From assembly GCA_036379395.1 (NCBI GenBank), contig DASVGR010000108.1, positions 1 to 13,792 on the forward strand: a DNA stretch of 13,792 bases, read 5' to 3'. The position numbers and the translations under genes are program-made. The DNA is from Oleiagrimonas sp036379395 (GTDB lineage Bacteria > Pseudomonadota > Gammaproteobacteria > Xanthomonadales > Rhodanobacteraceae). The notes below the pieces were generated by a model. That model was given only the letters and a program-made list of their open reading frames with translations. It had not been told where the DNA came from and ran no database searches. Positions 6,124 through 13,792 of the stretch are shown here, piece by piece (positions within the stretch are counted from its first letter, which is position 1; every line of letters starts with the position of its first letter).

Positions 6124-8141
6124 CACACCCCTCCAAACCACCAGAAGCCGCCAAGGAGCAGGATCAAGCCCACGATCATGGCGAACGCGTAGTGGTACAG
6201 CAGACCGGATTGCATGCGGCGCACGCCGGCCGACAGACGCTCGATGGTGTTGCTGCCGCCGTCGACGAACACGCCGTCGAGAATGGCCTTGTCGCCGCCC
6301 TTCCACAGCATGCGGCCGAATTTCAGGCCGCCCTTGGCGAACAGGCCGATGTACACCGTGTCGAACCAGAACTTGCGGTCCAGCACGACATAGACCGGGT
6401 TGAAGATGCGCCGGATGCGGTCGGCCATCGCCGGATTGAACAGGTAGATGTACGTGCAGATGATGAAGGCCAGCACGACCAGCCCGAACGGCCAGCTGAT
6501 GATGCCGTGGATGGCCATCGACAACGGTCCGTGGAACTCTTCGTGCATATGGTCGATGATCGCCTGCCCGGCCGGTCCCTCGTGGATGGCCTTGCCGAAC
6601 CAGCCGCCATACAGCATCGGCTTGATGGTCAAAAAACCGATGATCAGCGACGGGATGGCCAGCAGGATCAACGGGATCGTCACCACCAGCGGCGACTCCT
6701 TCGGCGCATGATGCAACTGCCCCGGCTTGAGCTCGTGATGCCCGTCGCCGTGATCGTGCACAACCTCGAAGCGCTCCTTGCCGTGGAACGTCATGTACAT
6801 CTGGCGCAGTGTGTAGCACGCGGTGACAAACGCACCGGCCAGCACGCAGAAGTAGGCGTAACCGGCGCCGAAGCGGTGCGACAGGCCCGTCGCGTCGATG
6901 ATCGCATCCTTGGAATAGAAGCCGGATGTGAACGGCACGGCCATCAGGGCGATGGAACCGGCCCACATGGTCAGCCAGGTGATCGGCATGTACTTGCGCA
7001 GACCGCCCATGTTGCGCATGTCCTGGTCGTGGTGCATGGCGATGATCACCGAGCCCGAGCACAGGAACAGCAGCGCCTTGAAGAACGCGTGTGTCATCAG
7101 GTGGAACACGGCGCCGGCGTAGATCGACACGCCCAGCGCGACAGTCATGTAGCCCAGCTGCGACAGCGTGGAATACGCGATGACGCGCTTGATGTCGTTC
7201 TGCACGATGCCGACCAGACCCATGAACAGCGCGCCGGTGGCGCCGATGATCATGATGTAGCTGAGCGCGGCCTGCGACAGTTCGAAGATCGGCGACATGC
7301 GCGCAACCATGAAGATGCCGGCCGTGACCATCGTCGCGGCGTGGATCAACGCGGAAATCGGCGTCGGGCCTTCCATCGAATCAGGCAGCCACACATGCAG
7401 CGGCACCTGCGCCGATTTGCCGGTGGCACCGATGAACAGCAGGATGCAGATCACCGTGGCCGCATCCCAGTGGGTGCCGGAGGTCAAGGCCAGTGTCTTG
7501 CCGACCAGGCTGGGCGCGTTGTCGAACGCGGTCTGGTAATCGAGCGTGTGCAGGAAATACAGCACCGCGGCGATGCCCAGCACGAAGCCGAAATCACCCA
7601 CGCGGTTGACAATGAACGCCTTGAGGCTGGCAAACGTCGCCGACGGCTTCTTGTACCAGAAGCCGATCAGCAGGTACGACACCAGACCCACCAGCTCCCA
7701 GCCGACGAACAGCTGCATGAAGTTGTTGGCGACCACCAGGATCAGCATCGAGAACGTGAACAGCGCGATGTAGCTGAAGAAGCGCTGGAAACCGTCGTCG
7801 TCGGCCATGTAGCCGATGGTGTAGATGTGCACCATCAACGACACGAACGTCACCACGGCCATCATCATCGCCGACAGGCGGTCGATCATCATGCCGAAGC
7901 TGGCGTTGATGTGGCCGACCTGAAACCAGGTGTAGATGTTGTGGTCATACGGCTGCGCCCCGCCCCACACCAGCTGGTACAGGACGTAGAACGACAGCGC
8001 GCACGAAAGGCCCACGCTGACGATGGCCACGCCACCGGCACCGGCGCGACCGATGATGTTGCGCAAAAAGCCCGCCAGCACCGCGCCGACCAGCGGCGCA
8101 AGGACGAGAACGAGAAGGAGTGTGGTTGAAAGCTGGTGCAT
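6123..8141 (-). CDS. nuoL: NADH-quinone oxidoreductase subunit L
   Basis: A 672-residue distal antiporter-like subunit of complex I, about 16 TM helices including the C-terminal long lateral helix that clamps NuoM and NuoN. Seen: Glu149 in FVGWELVGLVSYLLIGFW (E. coli Glu144), Asp183 in NRVGDFGF (E. coli Asp178), Lys242 in GATGKSAQVPLHVWLPD (E. coli Lys229), Lys355 in HAFFKALLFL, and Lys411 in SGFYSKD. All canonical pump residues are present, so it should be functional. A His-rich hydrophilic loop (about 462-478, with six His) precedes the late TM helices. The lateral-helix region is about 530-620. The start ATG follows GAGGA, which overlaps the nuoK stop, with a 6-nt gap between genes. The stop shares a base with the micro-ORF start. 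Confidence 0.97.
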   Translation of the reverse strand: MHQLSTTLLLVLVLAPLVGAVLAGFLRNIIGRAGAGGVAIVSVGLSCALSFYVLYQLVWGGAQPYDHNIYTWFQVGHINASFGMMIDRLSAMMMAVVTFVSLMVHIYTIGYMADDDGFQRFFSYIALFTFSMLILVVANNFMQLFVGWELVGLVSYLLIGFWYKKPSATFASLKAFIVNRVGDFGFVLGIAAVLYFLHTLDYQTAFDNAPSLVGKTLALTSGTHWDAATVICILLFIGATGKSAQVPLHVWLPDSMEGPTPISALIHAATMVTAGIFMVARMSPIFELSQAALSYIMIIGATGALFMGLVGIVQNDIKRVIAYSTLSQLGYMTVALGVSIYAGAVFHLMTHAFFKALLFLCSGSVIIAMHHDQDMRNMGGLRKYMPITWLTMWAGSIALMAVPFTSGFYSKDAIIDATGLSHRFGAGYAYFCVLAGAFVTACYTLRQMYMTFHGKERFEVVHDHGDGHHELKPGQLHHAPKESPLVVTIPLILLAIPSLIIGFLTIKPMLYGGWFGKAIHEGPAGQAIIDHMHEEFHGPLSMAIHGIISWPFGLVVLAFIICTYIYLFNPAMADRIRRIFNPVYVVLDRKFWFDTVYIGLFAKGGLKFGRMLWKGGDKAILDGVFVDGGSNTIERLSAGVRRMQSGLLYHYAFAMIVGLILLLGGFWWFGGV

Positions 8142-8147
8142 CGTTCC

Positions 8148-8453
8148 TCAGCCCTTCATCGAGTCGATTTCGCCAACATTGACGGTGCGGCGGTTGCGGA
8201 ACAGCAGCGTCAGGATGGCCAGGCCCACGGCCGCCTCGGCGGCCGCCACGGTCAATACGAAAAACACGAATATCTGTCCGGCCACGTCCGCGTGGAAACG
8301 CGAGAACGCCACGAAGTTGACGTTCACGGCCAGCAGCATCAATTCGATACACATCAACAGCACGATCACGTTCTTGCGGTTGATGAAGATGCCGGCCACG
8401 GCGATGGAAAACAGCACCGCGCCGAGCACGATGAAATGCGCGAGGGTAATCAT
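8148..8453 (-). CDS. nuoK: NADH-quinone oxidoreductase subunit K
   Basis: A 101-residue, three-TM subunit at the junction of the antiporter-like chain with the quinone module; its length is that of the family. Seen: Glu37 in LLMCIELMLLAVN (E. coli Glu36) and Glu73 in AAAEAAVGLAI (E. coli Glu72), the two intramembrane glutamates needed for proton translocation. The C-terminus ends in the usual hydrophilic LFRNRRTVNVGEIDSMKG. ATG 8453 overlaps the nuoJ TGA as ATGA and is preceded by a strong GGAGGAG, which lies within the last nuoJ codons. Translational coupling to nuoJ is therefore likely. Confidence 0.96.
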   Translation of the reverse strand: MITLAHFIVLGAVLFSIAVAGIFINRKNVIVLLMCIELMLLAVNVNFVAFSRFHADVAGQIFVFFVLTVAAAEAAVGLAILTLLFRNRRTVNVGEIDSMKG

Positions 8454-9106
8454 GCCTGCGGCTCCTCCGATTGACCCGCAGCCGGAGCGGCCGGCTGTGG
8501 CTTGACGGTGGCCATCTTGACCATGCGCAGGCGATCGGACGCCTTGACGCGGGCCTGGTCGGCCGGATTTTGTTTGCGCGTGCCGGTGCGGAAGCGCAGC
8601 GTCAGCACCACCGCCGCCACCAGGCCGACGGTCAGGATCAACGCGGCAATCTCGAACGGCAGCAAGTAATGCGTGTACAGCGCCATGCCCAGCCACTGCG
8701 TGTTCGGCATGCCGGCGACCGCGGCCGGATCCGGCCCCATGGTCGTGGCGTGCATGGCCTTGACACCGATCAGGCCCAGCATCTCCAGCAGCATCACCGC
8801 GGCCATCACGATGCCCAGCGGCAAGTAGCGCACGAAGCCTTCGCGGATTTTTTCCTGGTCGATGTTGAGCATCATCACCACGAACAGGAACAGCACCATC
8901 ACCGCGCCGACATACACGACGATCAGCGCCAGCGCGAGGAATTCCGCATCCAGCAACAGCCACAGGCAGGCGACGGAGAAAAACGTCAGCACCAGCGACA
9001 GCACCGAATGCACGGTGTTGCGCAGGCTGATCACCATCAGCGCGCCACACACGGCGACGATGGCGAACACCCAGAAACAGATCAATTGAAGCAATTGGGG
9101 GGACAT
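8450..9106 (-). CDS. nuoJ: NADH-quinone oxidoreductase subunit J
   Basis: A 218-residue, five-TM subunit next to NuoK, NuoA and NuoH. Seen: LALALIVVYVGAVMVLFLFVVMMLN (about 57-81), the conserved TM3 whose pi-bulge changes conformation when quinone is reduced. The five hydrophobic segments end near residue 172. They are followed by a charged, then Pro/Ala/Gln-rich tail of about 45 residues (172-218), longer than the hydrophobic core requires. This tail is encoded up to the nuoK start and contains its ribosome-binding site. The start at 9106 follows AGGAG at 6 nt and gives the family N-terminus; a longer open frame upstream runs through nuoI and is not real. The gap to nuoI is 13 nt. Confidence 0.95.
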   Translation of the reverse strand: MSPQLLQLICFWVFAIVAVCGALMVISLRNTVHSVLSLVLTFFSVACLWLLLDAEFLALALIVVYVGAVMVLFLFVVMMLNIDQEKIREGFVRYLPLGIVMAAVMLLEMLGLIGVKAMHATTMGPDPAAVAGMPNTQWLGMALYTHYLLPFEIAALILTVGLVAAVVLTLRFRTGTRKQNPADQARVKASDRLRMVKMATVKPQPAAPAAGQSEEPQA

Positions 9107-9119
9107 GTCTTCTCCTGCC

Positions 9120-9608
9120 TCAGCGGTACGGCGCGTCTTTGGCGCGCGCTTCGGCAATCTGTTCCTCGAAACGATCACCAATGGCCAGCAACTGTTCCTT
9201 GACGACCACGTTTTCACCGCGATTTTCGAAATGGTATTCGTGAATGTCGGTTTCGACGATGGAATCGACCGGGCAGCTTTCTTCGCAGAAACCGCAGAAG
9301 ATGCACTTGAACAGGTCGATCTCGTAACGCGTGGTGCGGCGCGTGCCGTCTTCGCGTTTGGTCGAGTCGATCGTGATGGCCAGCGCCGGGCACACCGCCT
9401 CGCACAATTTGCAGGCGATGCAACGCTCTTCACCATTGGCATAACGGCGCAACGCGTGCAGGCCGCGGAAACGATGCGACTTGGGAATGTGTTCCATCGG
9501 GAAACGCATCGTGTACTTGGGCTTGAACATGTACACGATCGTGACCCACAGGCCCTTGAGCATCTCGATCAGGAACAGGCTCTTGAAGTAACTCGTAATC
9601 TTGCTCAT
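9120..9608 (-). CDS. nuoI: NADH-quinone oxidoreductase subunit I (2x[4Fe-4S] ferredoxin-like)
   Basis: A 162-residue peripheral-arm subunit carrying the two [4Fe-4S] clusters N6a and N6b that pass electrons from NuoG to the terminal cluster and quinone. Seen: an amphipathic N-terminal helix (about 1-30), then motif 1 CIACKLCEAVCP (Cys63, 66, 69, 73) and motif 2 CIFCGFCEESCP (Cys102, 105, 108, 112), each cysteine spaced as in 8Fe ferredoxins. The length is normal. The start ATG lies 4 nt after the nuoH stop. A G-run (GGGGG) overlapping the end of nuoH is the only candidate Shine-Dalgarno, so reinitiation by ribosomes leaving nuoH is probable. Confidence 0.97.
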   Translation of the reverse strand: MSKITSYFKSLFLIEMLKGLWVTIVYMFKPKYTMRFPMEHIPKSHRFRGLHALRRYANGEERCIACKLCEAVCPALAITIDSTKREDGTRRTTRYEIDLFKCIFCGFCEESCPVDSIVETDIHEYHFENRGENVVVKEQLLAIGDRFEEQIAEARAKDAPYR

Positions 9609-9612
9609 TTCA

Positions 9613-10635
9613 TCAGCCCCCGATCGTGACCCAGCCGAAGTACTTCAGACAACCGGCCACGACAATCCAGACAATCGCGATCGGGATGAAGACCTTCCAG
9701 CCCAGACGCATGATCTGGTCGTAGCGGTAACGCGGGAAAGTGGCCCGGAACCACAGGAACAGGAAGCTCATCACGAATGCCTTGATGAACAACCACCACC
9801 AGCCACCCACGCCGATGAAGCCCCACGTTGCCGGGAACGGGCTGAGCCAGCCACCCAGAAACACCACCGACGCGAGGAAGCTCAACAGGATGATGTTGGC
9901 GTACTCGGTCAGGAAGAAGATCGCGAACGCGGCGCCGGAATATTCCACGTGGAAACCGGCGACGATTTCGGATTCGCCCTCGGCGACGTCAAACGGCAGA
10001 CGATTGGTTTCGGCCACCGCCGACACCCAGTACACCACGAACATCGGCAGCAGCGGCAACCAGAACCAGTCGAAGATGCCCTTGGGGCCAGCCTGCGCCT
10101 CGACGATGGCCGACAGGTTCAGGCTGCCGGCCAGCACCAGCACGCACACCAGCGCCATGCCGATGGCCAGCTCGTAGGAAATCATCTGCGCGGCCGAACG
10201 CATCGCGCCCAGCAACGCGTAACGCGAGTTGGACGCCCAGCCAGCCAGGATGATGCCGTACACGCCCAGCGAGCTCATCGCCAGCAGGAACAGGATGCCG
10301 GCATTGGCATTGGACAGCACCAGGCCCTTGTCGAAGGGAATCACCGACCAGGCCGCAAACGCCGGCACCAGGCCGATCAACGGCGCCATGAAGAACAGCA
10401 ACTTGCTGGACTTCGTGGGCACGATGATTTCCTTGAACAACAGCTTGAACACGTCGGCGAAGGTCTGCAACAGACCCAGCGGGCCGACCTTGTTCGGCCC
10501 CATGCGCACGTGCATCCAGCCGATGACCTTGCGTTCCCAGTACACGAAGAACGCCACGGCCAGGATGACCGGCACCGCGATCGCGAGGATCAGCAGGATC
10601 GGAATCAGGAGGTGATGGAAAAGCTGCTCGGCCAT
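9613..10635 (-). CDS. nuoH: NADH-quinone oxidoreductase subunit H
   Basis: A 340-residue, eight-TM subunit that forms much of the quinone-binding chamber and the entry to the proton pathway. Seen: WERKVIGWMHVRMGPNKVGPLG (about 33-54), the conserved loop after TM1, and AETNRLPFDVAEGESEIVAGFHVEYSG (about 208-234), the acidic cytoplasmic loop between TM5 and TM6 that contacts quinone and couples redox to pumping. The Glu, Asp and Arg residues of both loops are intact. The start ATG 10635 is 3 nt after the nuoG stop, with AAGG within the final nuoG codons as a modest ribosome-binding site. The gene lies between nuoG and nuoI in the usual order. Confidence 0.97.
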   Translation of the reverse strand: MAEQLFHHLLIPILLILAIAVPVILAVAFFVYWERKVIGWMHVRMGPNKVGPLGLLQTFADVFKLLFKEIIVPTKSSKLLFFMAPLIGLVPAFAAWSVIPFDKGLVLSNANAGILFLLAMSSLGVYGIILAGWASNSRYALLGAMRSAAQMISYELAIGMALVCVLVLAGSLNLSAIVEAQAGPKGIFDWFWLPLLPMFVVYWVSAVAETNRLPFDVAEGESEIVAGFHVEYSGAAFAIFFLTEYANIILLSFLASVVFLGGWLSPFPATWGFIGVGGWWWLFIKAFVMSFLFLWFRATFPRYRYDQIMRLGWKVFIPIAIVWIVVAGCLKYFGWVTIGG

Positions 10636-10638
10636 GAA

Positions 10639-13038
10639 TTACGCCTTGCTCACGTTGAGGGTGGCACCGTAAGGCGGCAGCGTGGCGGTTTCGTCAAACG
10701 CGGCCTCGATCCAGATGCTGCCGGCAGGGACGGCGGCATCAATGGCCACCGGAAGCGACACTTCGGCAACGCGTGCCTGATCGCCTTCGGCCAGCCCCAG
10801 TTTCTGTGCGTCGGCGGCGTTGACGCGTGCCGCTGGCGGACGGTTGAGCGGATGCTTGTTGAGCGCGCCGGCGCGACGCAACACGGCGTCGCCACGGTAA
10901 ATGGGAACGGTGGCCAAACGCACCAGGCCGTCACCGAATGCCACACGCCCGGACAAACCATTCTGCGCCGCACGATCGGCACCCGCGGTCATCGACTCGC
11001 GCAAGCCGTCGATGCTGGTGAACGTGAAGCCGTCAAGCTTCAGCGCGCCACCCAGCGCACGCAGCACTTTCCAGCCGAAGCGCGCATCGCCCGGCGCCTT
11101 GGCACCGGCCAGGAACTGCTGGCTGATGCCGTTGACGTTGACCAGCGTGGCGTCGGTTTCCGGCATCAACGCGATCGGCAGGATCACGTCGGCCACTTCC
11201 AGCAACGTCGAACCGGCGTAGGCCGAGAAGGCCACGACATGCTCGGCGCCCTTCAGCGCGGCCACTGCCCTGGTGCCGTCGGCAAAGTCGAACGGCGCTT
11301 CGGCACCGTACAGGACGTAGGCCTTGCGCGGTTGTTCGAACATCTGGCGCGCGTCGAGGCCGCCGGCCTCCGGCAACACGTCCTGACGCGCCAGGCCGAT
11401 GGCGTTGGCGCCGACCGGCATTTCCGCCAGCGCCGAATCCGTCGCGGCGGCGACAAAACGCAGCGCCGCGTGCAGCCACGAGGCTTCGGGATGCAAGGCA
11501 GCCACTTCGCCGGTCAGCACCACGGCCGAAGCCGCATCATGCAACGCCTGCACCGTGACCTTGGCGGCCTCGGTGACTTCCGCCTTGGCGATCGCGGCGG
11601 CCAATGCGGCATCCGGCTGCGCCTTGGCATCGGACAACGCGGCAGCCGCGGCGGCCAGCGCCAGCGCCTCGTCGACCAGTTTTTGCACCGGCACAACGGT
11701 TTCGCCGGCCAGCGCGTAATTGAAGCTGAACTGCGCCGGATTGACGACGTAGATCGCCGCGCCGTCATGACGCGTGATGTCATAACGCGTCGGCGTGACG
11801 GGCTTGCCTTCCCGGCGCAGGCCCTTGCTGGCCTGGCGCAGACGCTGGTGCAGCAGCGGCATCTCGGCGCGCAGATCGCTGCCGAATACCAAAGCCGCAT
11901 CCAGCTTGTCGAACTGCTCGACCGGCATGGTGAACGGACGCGCCACCGGCGCATCGGCAAAATCGAGCTGACGCAGGCGATGGTCGACATGCGCCGATCC
12001 CAGCCCCTTGGCCAGACGCTTGACCAGCGCACCTTCCTCGTTGGATGTGGCCGGATGCACCAGCACGCCCAATTCGTCGCCCGGCACGCTCTTGAGCGCG
12101 GCGATGGCGGCGTCCAGCGCGTCGTCCCAACTCACGTCGACCCACTGGCCGTCGCGCTTGACGCGCGGCGCCAGCACGCGGTCTTCGGCGTACAAGCCTT
12201 CGTTGCTGTAACGGTCGCGGTCGGACAACCAGCACTCGTTGATGGCTTCGTTGTCACGCGGCACGGTGCGCAGCACCTCGCCACGACGCGTGTGCAACCA
12301 CAAGTTGGAGCCCAGCGCGTCGTGATAGCCGATGGACGGCTTGGCGATCAGCTCCCACGCACGCGCACGGAACTGGAACGGCTTGTTGGTCAACGCGCCG
12401 ACCGGGCACACGTCGATGATGTTGCCGCTGATCTCGCTTTCGATCGACTTGCCGATGTAGGTGCCGATTTCCAGATGCTCGCCACGGAACATGCCGCCCA
12501 GCTCGTTGGTGCCGGCGATTTCGCGCATGAAACGCACGCAACGCGTGCAATGGATGCAGCGCGTCATTTCGGTGGCGATCAGCGGCCCGATGTTCTCGTC
12601 GGCCACGGCACGCTTGCGTTCGGTGAAGCGCGACACGCCACGACCAAAGCCCAGCGACAGATCCTGCAGCTCGCATTCGCCACCCTGGTCGCACACCGGG
12701 CAATCCAGCGGGTGGTTGATGAGCAAAAACTCCATCACGTTGCGCTGCGCCGACAAGGCGTGATCGGACTGGGTCTGGATCTTCATGCCCTCGCCCACCG
12801 GCGTGGCACAGGCCGGCTGCGGCTTGGGCATCGGCCGGCCGCCCATTTCCACCTCGACCAGACACATGCGGCAGTTGGCGGCAATGGTCAGCTTGTGGTG
12901 ATAGCAAAAACGCGGGATCGCGATGCCGGCCTGATCGGCGGCCTGGATGATCATCGCGCCCTTCGGCACCCGCAGGGCCTTGCCGTTGATCTCGACGTTG
13001 ACGAGGTTGTCGTCTTTCACTTCGGGCTGCGCACTCAT
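10639..13038 (-). CDS. nuoG: NADH-quinone oxidoreductase subunit G (Fe-S, molybdopterin-oxidoreductase-like)
   Basis: A 799-residue peripheral-arm subunit that relays electrons from NuoF toward NuoI. Seen in order: an N-terminal [2Fe-2S] domain (Cys45, Cys56, Cys59, Cys77; cluster N1b); His109-x3-Cys113-x2-Cys116-x5-Cys122, the His-ligated [4Fe-4S] cluster N5; and Cys161, 164, 167 with Cys211, cluster N4. A long molybdopterin-oxidoreductase-like domain (about 225-799) follows. No CxxCxxxC set for the extra cluster N7 of E. coli and Thermus was seen, so this appears to be the N7-less type. An Ala-rich, low-complexity segment sits around 486-530. The start at 13038 overlaps the nuoF stop as ATGA and has GGAGG 8 nt upstream. 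An ATG 99 nt further upstream lies inside nuoF and gives a non-family N-terminus. Confidence 0.97.
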   Translation of the reverse strand: MSAQPEVKDDNLVNVEINGKALRVPKGAMIIQAADQAGIAIPRFCYHHKLTIAANCRMCLVEVEMGGRPMPKPQPACATPVGEGMKIQTQSDHALSAQRNVMEFLLINHPLDCPVCDQGGECELQDLSLGFGRGVSRFTERKRAVADENIGPLIATEMTRCIHCTRCVRFMREIAGTNELGGMFRGEHLEIGTYIGKSIESEISGNIIDVCPVGALTNKPFQFRARAWELIAKPSIGYHDALGSNLWLHTRRGEVLRTVPRDNEAINECWLSDRDRYSNEGLYAEDRVLAPRVKRDGQWVDVSWDDALDAAIAALKSVPGDELGVLVHPATSNEEGALVKRLAKGLGSAHVDHRLRQLDFADAPVARPFTMPVEQFDKLDAALVFGSDLRAEMPLLHQRLRQASKGLRREGKPVTPTRYDITRHDGAAIYVVNPAQFSFNYALAGETVVPVQKLVDEALALAAAAAALSDAKAQPDAALAAAIAKAEVTEAAKVTVQALHDAASAVVLTGEVAALHPEASWLHAALRFVAAATDSALAEMPVGANAIGLARQDVLPEAGGLDARQMFEQPRKAYVLYGAEAPFDFADGTRAVAALKGAEHVVAFSAYAGSTLLEVADVILPIALMPETDATLVNVNGISQQFLAGAKAPGDARFGWKVLRALGGALKLDGFTFTSIDGLRESMTAGADRAAQNGLSGRVAFGDGLVRLATVPIYRGDAVLRRAGALNKHPLNRPPAARVNAADAQKLGLAEGDQARVAEVSLPVAIDAAVPAGSIWIEAAFDETATLPPYGATLNVSKA

Positions 13039-13792
13039 GCCGCGGCCTCCGCTTGTTCTTCGACCATGGAATGGCCGTGCTTGATGTAGTACTCGAATTC
13101 GTCCCAGTAGTTGGCCAGGAACGCCTGCACCGGCCACGCCGCGGCTTCGCCGAACGCACAGATGGTGTGGCCTTCGATTTGTCCCGCCACGGCCTTCAGA
13201 CGATGCAGGTCTTCCGGCACGCCCTGCCCTTCAACGATGCGCTTGAGCACACGGTTCATCCAGCCGGTACCCTCGCGGCACGGCGTGCACTGCCCGCACG
13301 ACTCGGCAAAGTAGAACCGCGAAATGCGCTCGCAGGCCTTGACCATGCACGTGGAATCGTCCATCACGATGACGGCGCCCGAGCCCAGACCGGAACCGGC
13401 ATTGCGCAGGCTGTCGTAGTCCATCGTGCATTCCATCATCTTGGCCGCCGGCAGGATCTTCATCGACGAACCACCGGGGATGACGGCCTTGAGCTTGTGC
13501 CCGTTGCGCACGCCGCCGGCCATTTCCAGCAATTCGGAGAACGGCGTGCCGAGCGGGATCTCGTAGTTGCCCGGCTTGTTGACGTGGCCGGACACCGAGA
13601 AGATTTTCGGGCCGCCGTTGTTGGGCTTGCCGATGTTGAGGAACCATTCGGCGCCGTTGCGCAGGATGGCCGGCACCGAGGCGTAAGTCTCGGTGTTGTT
13701 GATGGTGCTGGGCTTGCCGTACAGGCCGAAACCGGCCGGGAACGGCGGCTTGAAGCGCGGCTGGCCCTTCTTGCCTTCCAGCGATTCCATCA
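13035..13792 (-). CDS. nuoF: NADH-quinone oxidoreductase subunit F, C-terminal part (partial, 5' end outside window)
   Basis: About 250 C-terminal residues of the NADH- and FMN-binding subunit, the electron entry point of complex I; roughly the first 190 residues lie beyond the right edge. Seen: ESLEGKKGQPR and NNTETYASVP from the end of the nucleotide/FMN-binding domain, an SLBB-like segment (about IFSVSGHVNKPGNYEIPLG), and the cluster N3 ligands SCGQCTPC plus the later Cys in HTICAFGEAAAWP, which fit the CxxCxxC...C pattern. The methionine at the first complete codon (13790) is internal to the gene and is not its start. The stop overlaps the nuoG ATG. The nuoE and nuoA-D genes and the operon promoter are expected further right. 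Confidence 0.96.
   Translation of the reverse strand, partial: MESLEGKKGQPRFKPPFPAGFGLYGKPSTINNTETYASVPAILRNGAEWFLNIGKPNNGGPKIFSVSGHVNKPGNYEIPLGTPFSELLEMAGGVRNGHKLKAVIPGGSSMKILPAAKMMECTMDYDSLRNAGSGLGSGAVIVMDDSTCMVKACERISRFYFAESCGQCTPCREGTGWMNRVLKRIVEGQGVPEDLHRLKAVAGQIEGHTICAFGEAAAWPVQAFLANYWDEFEYYIKHGHSMVEEQAEAAA

Noticed and set aside
3223..8129. Long plus-strand open frames antisense to nuoN (454 codons), nuoM (493) and nuoL (684)
   Set aside because: Each follows the boundaries of a real minus-strand gene and has the same His/Gln/Arg/Asp-rich shadow composition, with no recognisable motif.
10700..12300. NuoG as a true molybdopterin enzyme such as formate dehydrogenase
   Set aside because: The fold is shared, but the N-terminal 2Fe-2S/N5/N4 ligand pattern, the lack of a catalytic Cys/SeCys motif and the position between nuoF and nuoH make it complex I subunit G.
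9601..13089. Open frame of 1162 codons on the plus strand across nuoI, nuoH and nuoG
   Set aside because: It is exactly antisense to three well-supported nuo genes, has a composition rich in His, Gln and Arg, and shows no domain. GC-rich codon use suppresses stops on the opposite strand.

Overview
The window comes from a GC-rich proteobacterial chromosome. The gene order nuoF-G-H-I-J-K-L-M-N and an NAD-type isocitrate dehydrogenase of the kind found in xanthomonads suggest Gammaproteobacteria, order Xanthomonadales (Xanthomonadaceae or Rhodanobacteraceae). This placement is an inference; there is no rRNA gene here to settle it.

Left part, 1-3063. The 3' end of an isocitrate/isopropylmalate dehydrogenase-family gene (+) is followed by a gene-free stretch (236-495). 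Between 263 and 457 that stretch is an almost unbroken series of six abutting hairpins; the last looks like a bidirectional terminator. Next is a small divergent locus. An AhpD/carboxymuconolactone decarboxylase-family protein lies on the minus strand. A CGNR zinc-finger regulator and an MFS efflux transporter lie on the plus strand and overlap by 4 nt. The divergent intergenic region holds a clear -10 box (TATAAT) set inside a near-perfect palindrome, as expected of an operator. The simplest reading is a self-regulated stress or xenobiotic-response cassette; its inducer and substrate cannot be read from the sequence. A 22-codon ORF overlaps the end of the MFS gene and may be a gene remnant.

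Right part, 3064-13792. All genes are on the minus strand and form the distal part of a complex I (NADH:quinone oxidoreductase, NDH-1) operon. It reads from nuoF (cut by the right edge) through nuoG, H, I, J, K, L and M to nuoN, and ends in a strong intrinsic terminator at 3064-3099. Spacing is very tight: ATGA overlaps at nuoF/G and nuoJ/K, and gaps of 3-13 nt elsewhere. The one exception is nuoL/nuoM, where the 46-nt gap is filled exactly by a 16-codon ORF with its own Shine-Dalgarno, coupled to both neighbours by overlapping stop and start codons. NuoF and NuoG carry electrons from NADH through Fe-S clusters to NuoI, NuoH and quinone; NuoL, M, N, K, J and H form the proton-pumping membrane arm.

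Most of the window is ordinary housekeeping respiration. Points worth a second look are the six-hairpin array (263-457), the nuoL-nuoM micro-ORF (6073-6123), a Glu at the usual pump lysine of NuoN TM7, and the operator-like palindrome at 1045-1075. No defence system, CRISPR array, transposase, tRNA or rRNA was found.
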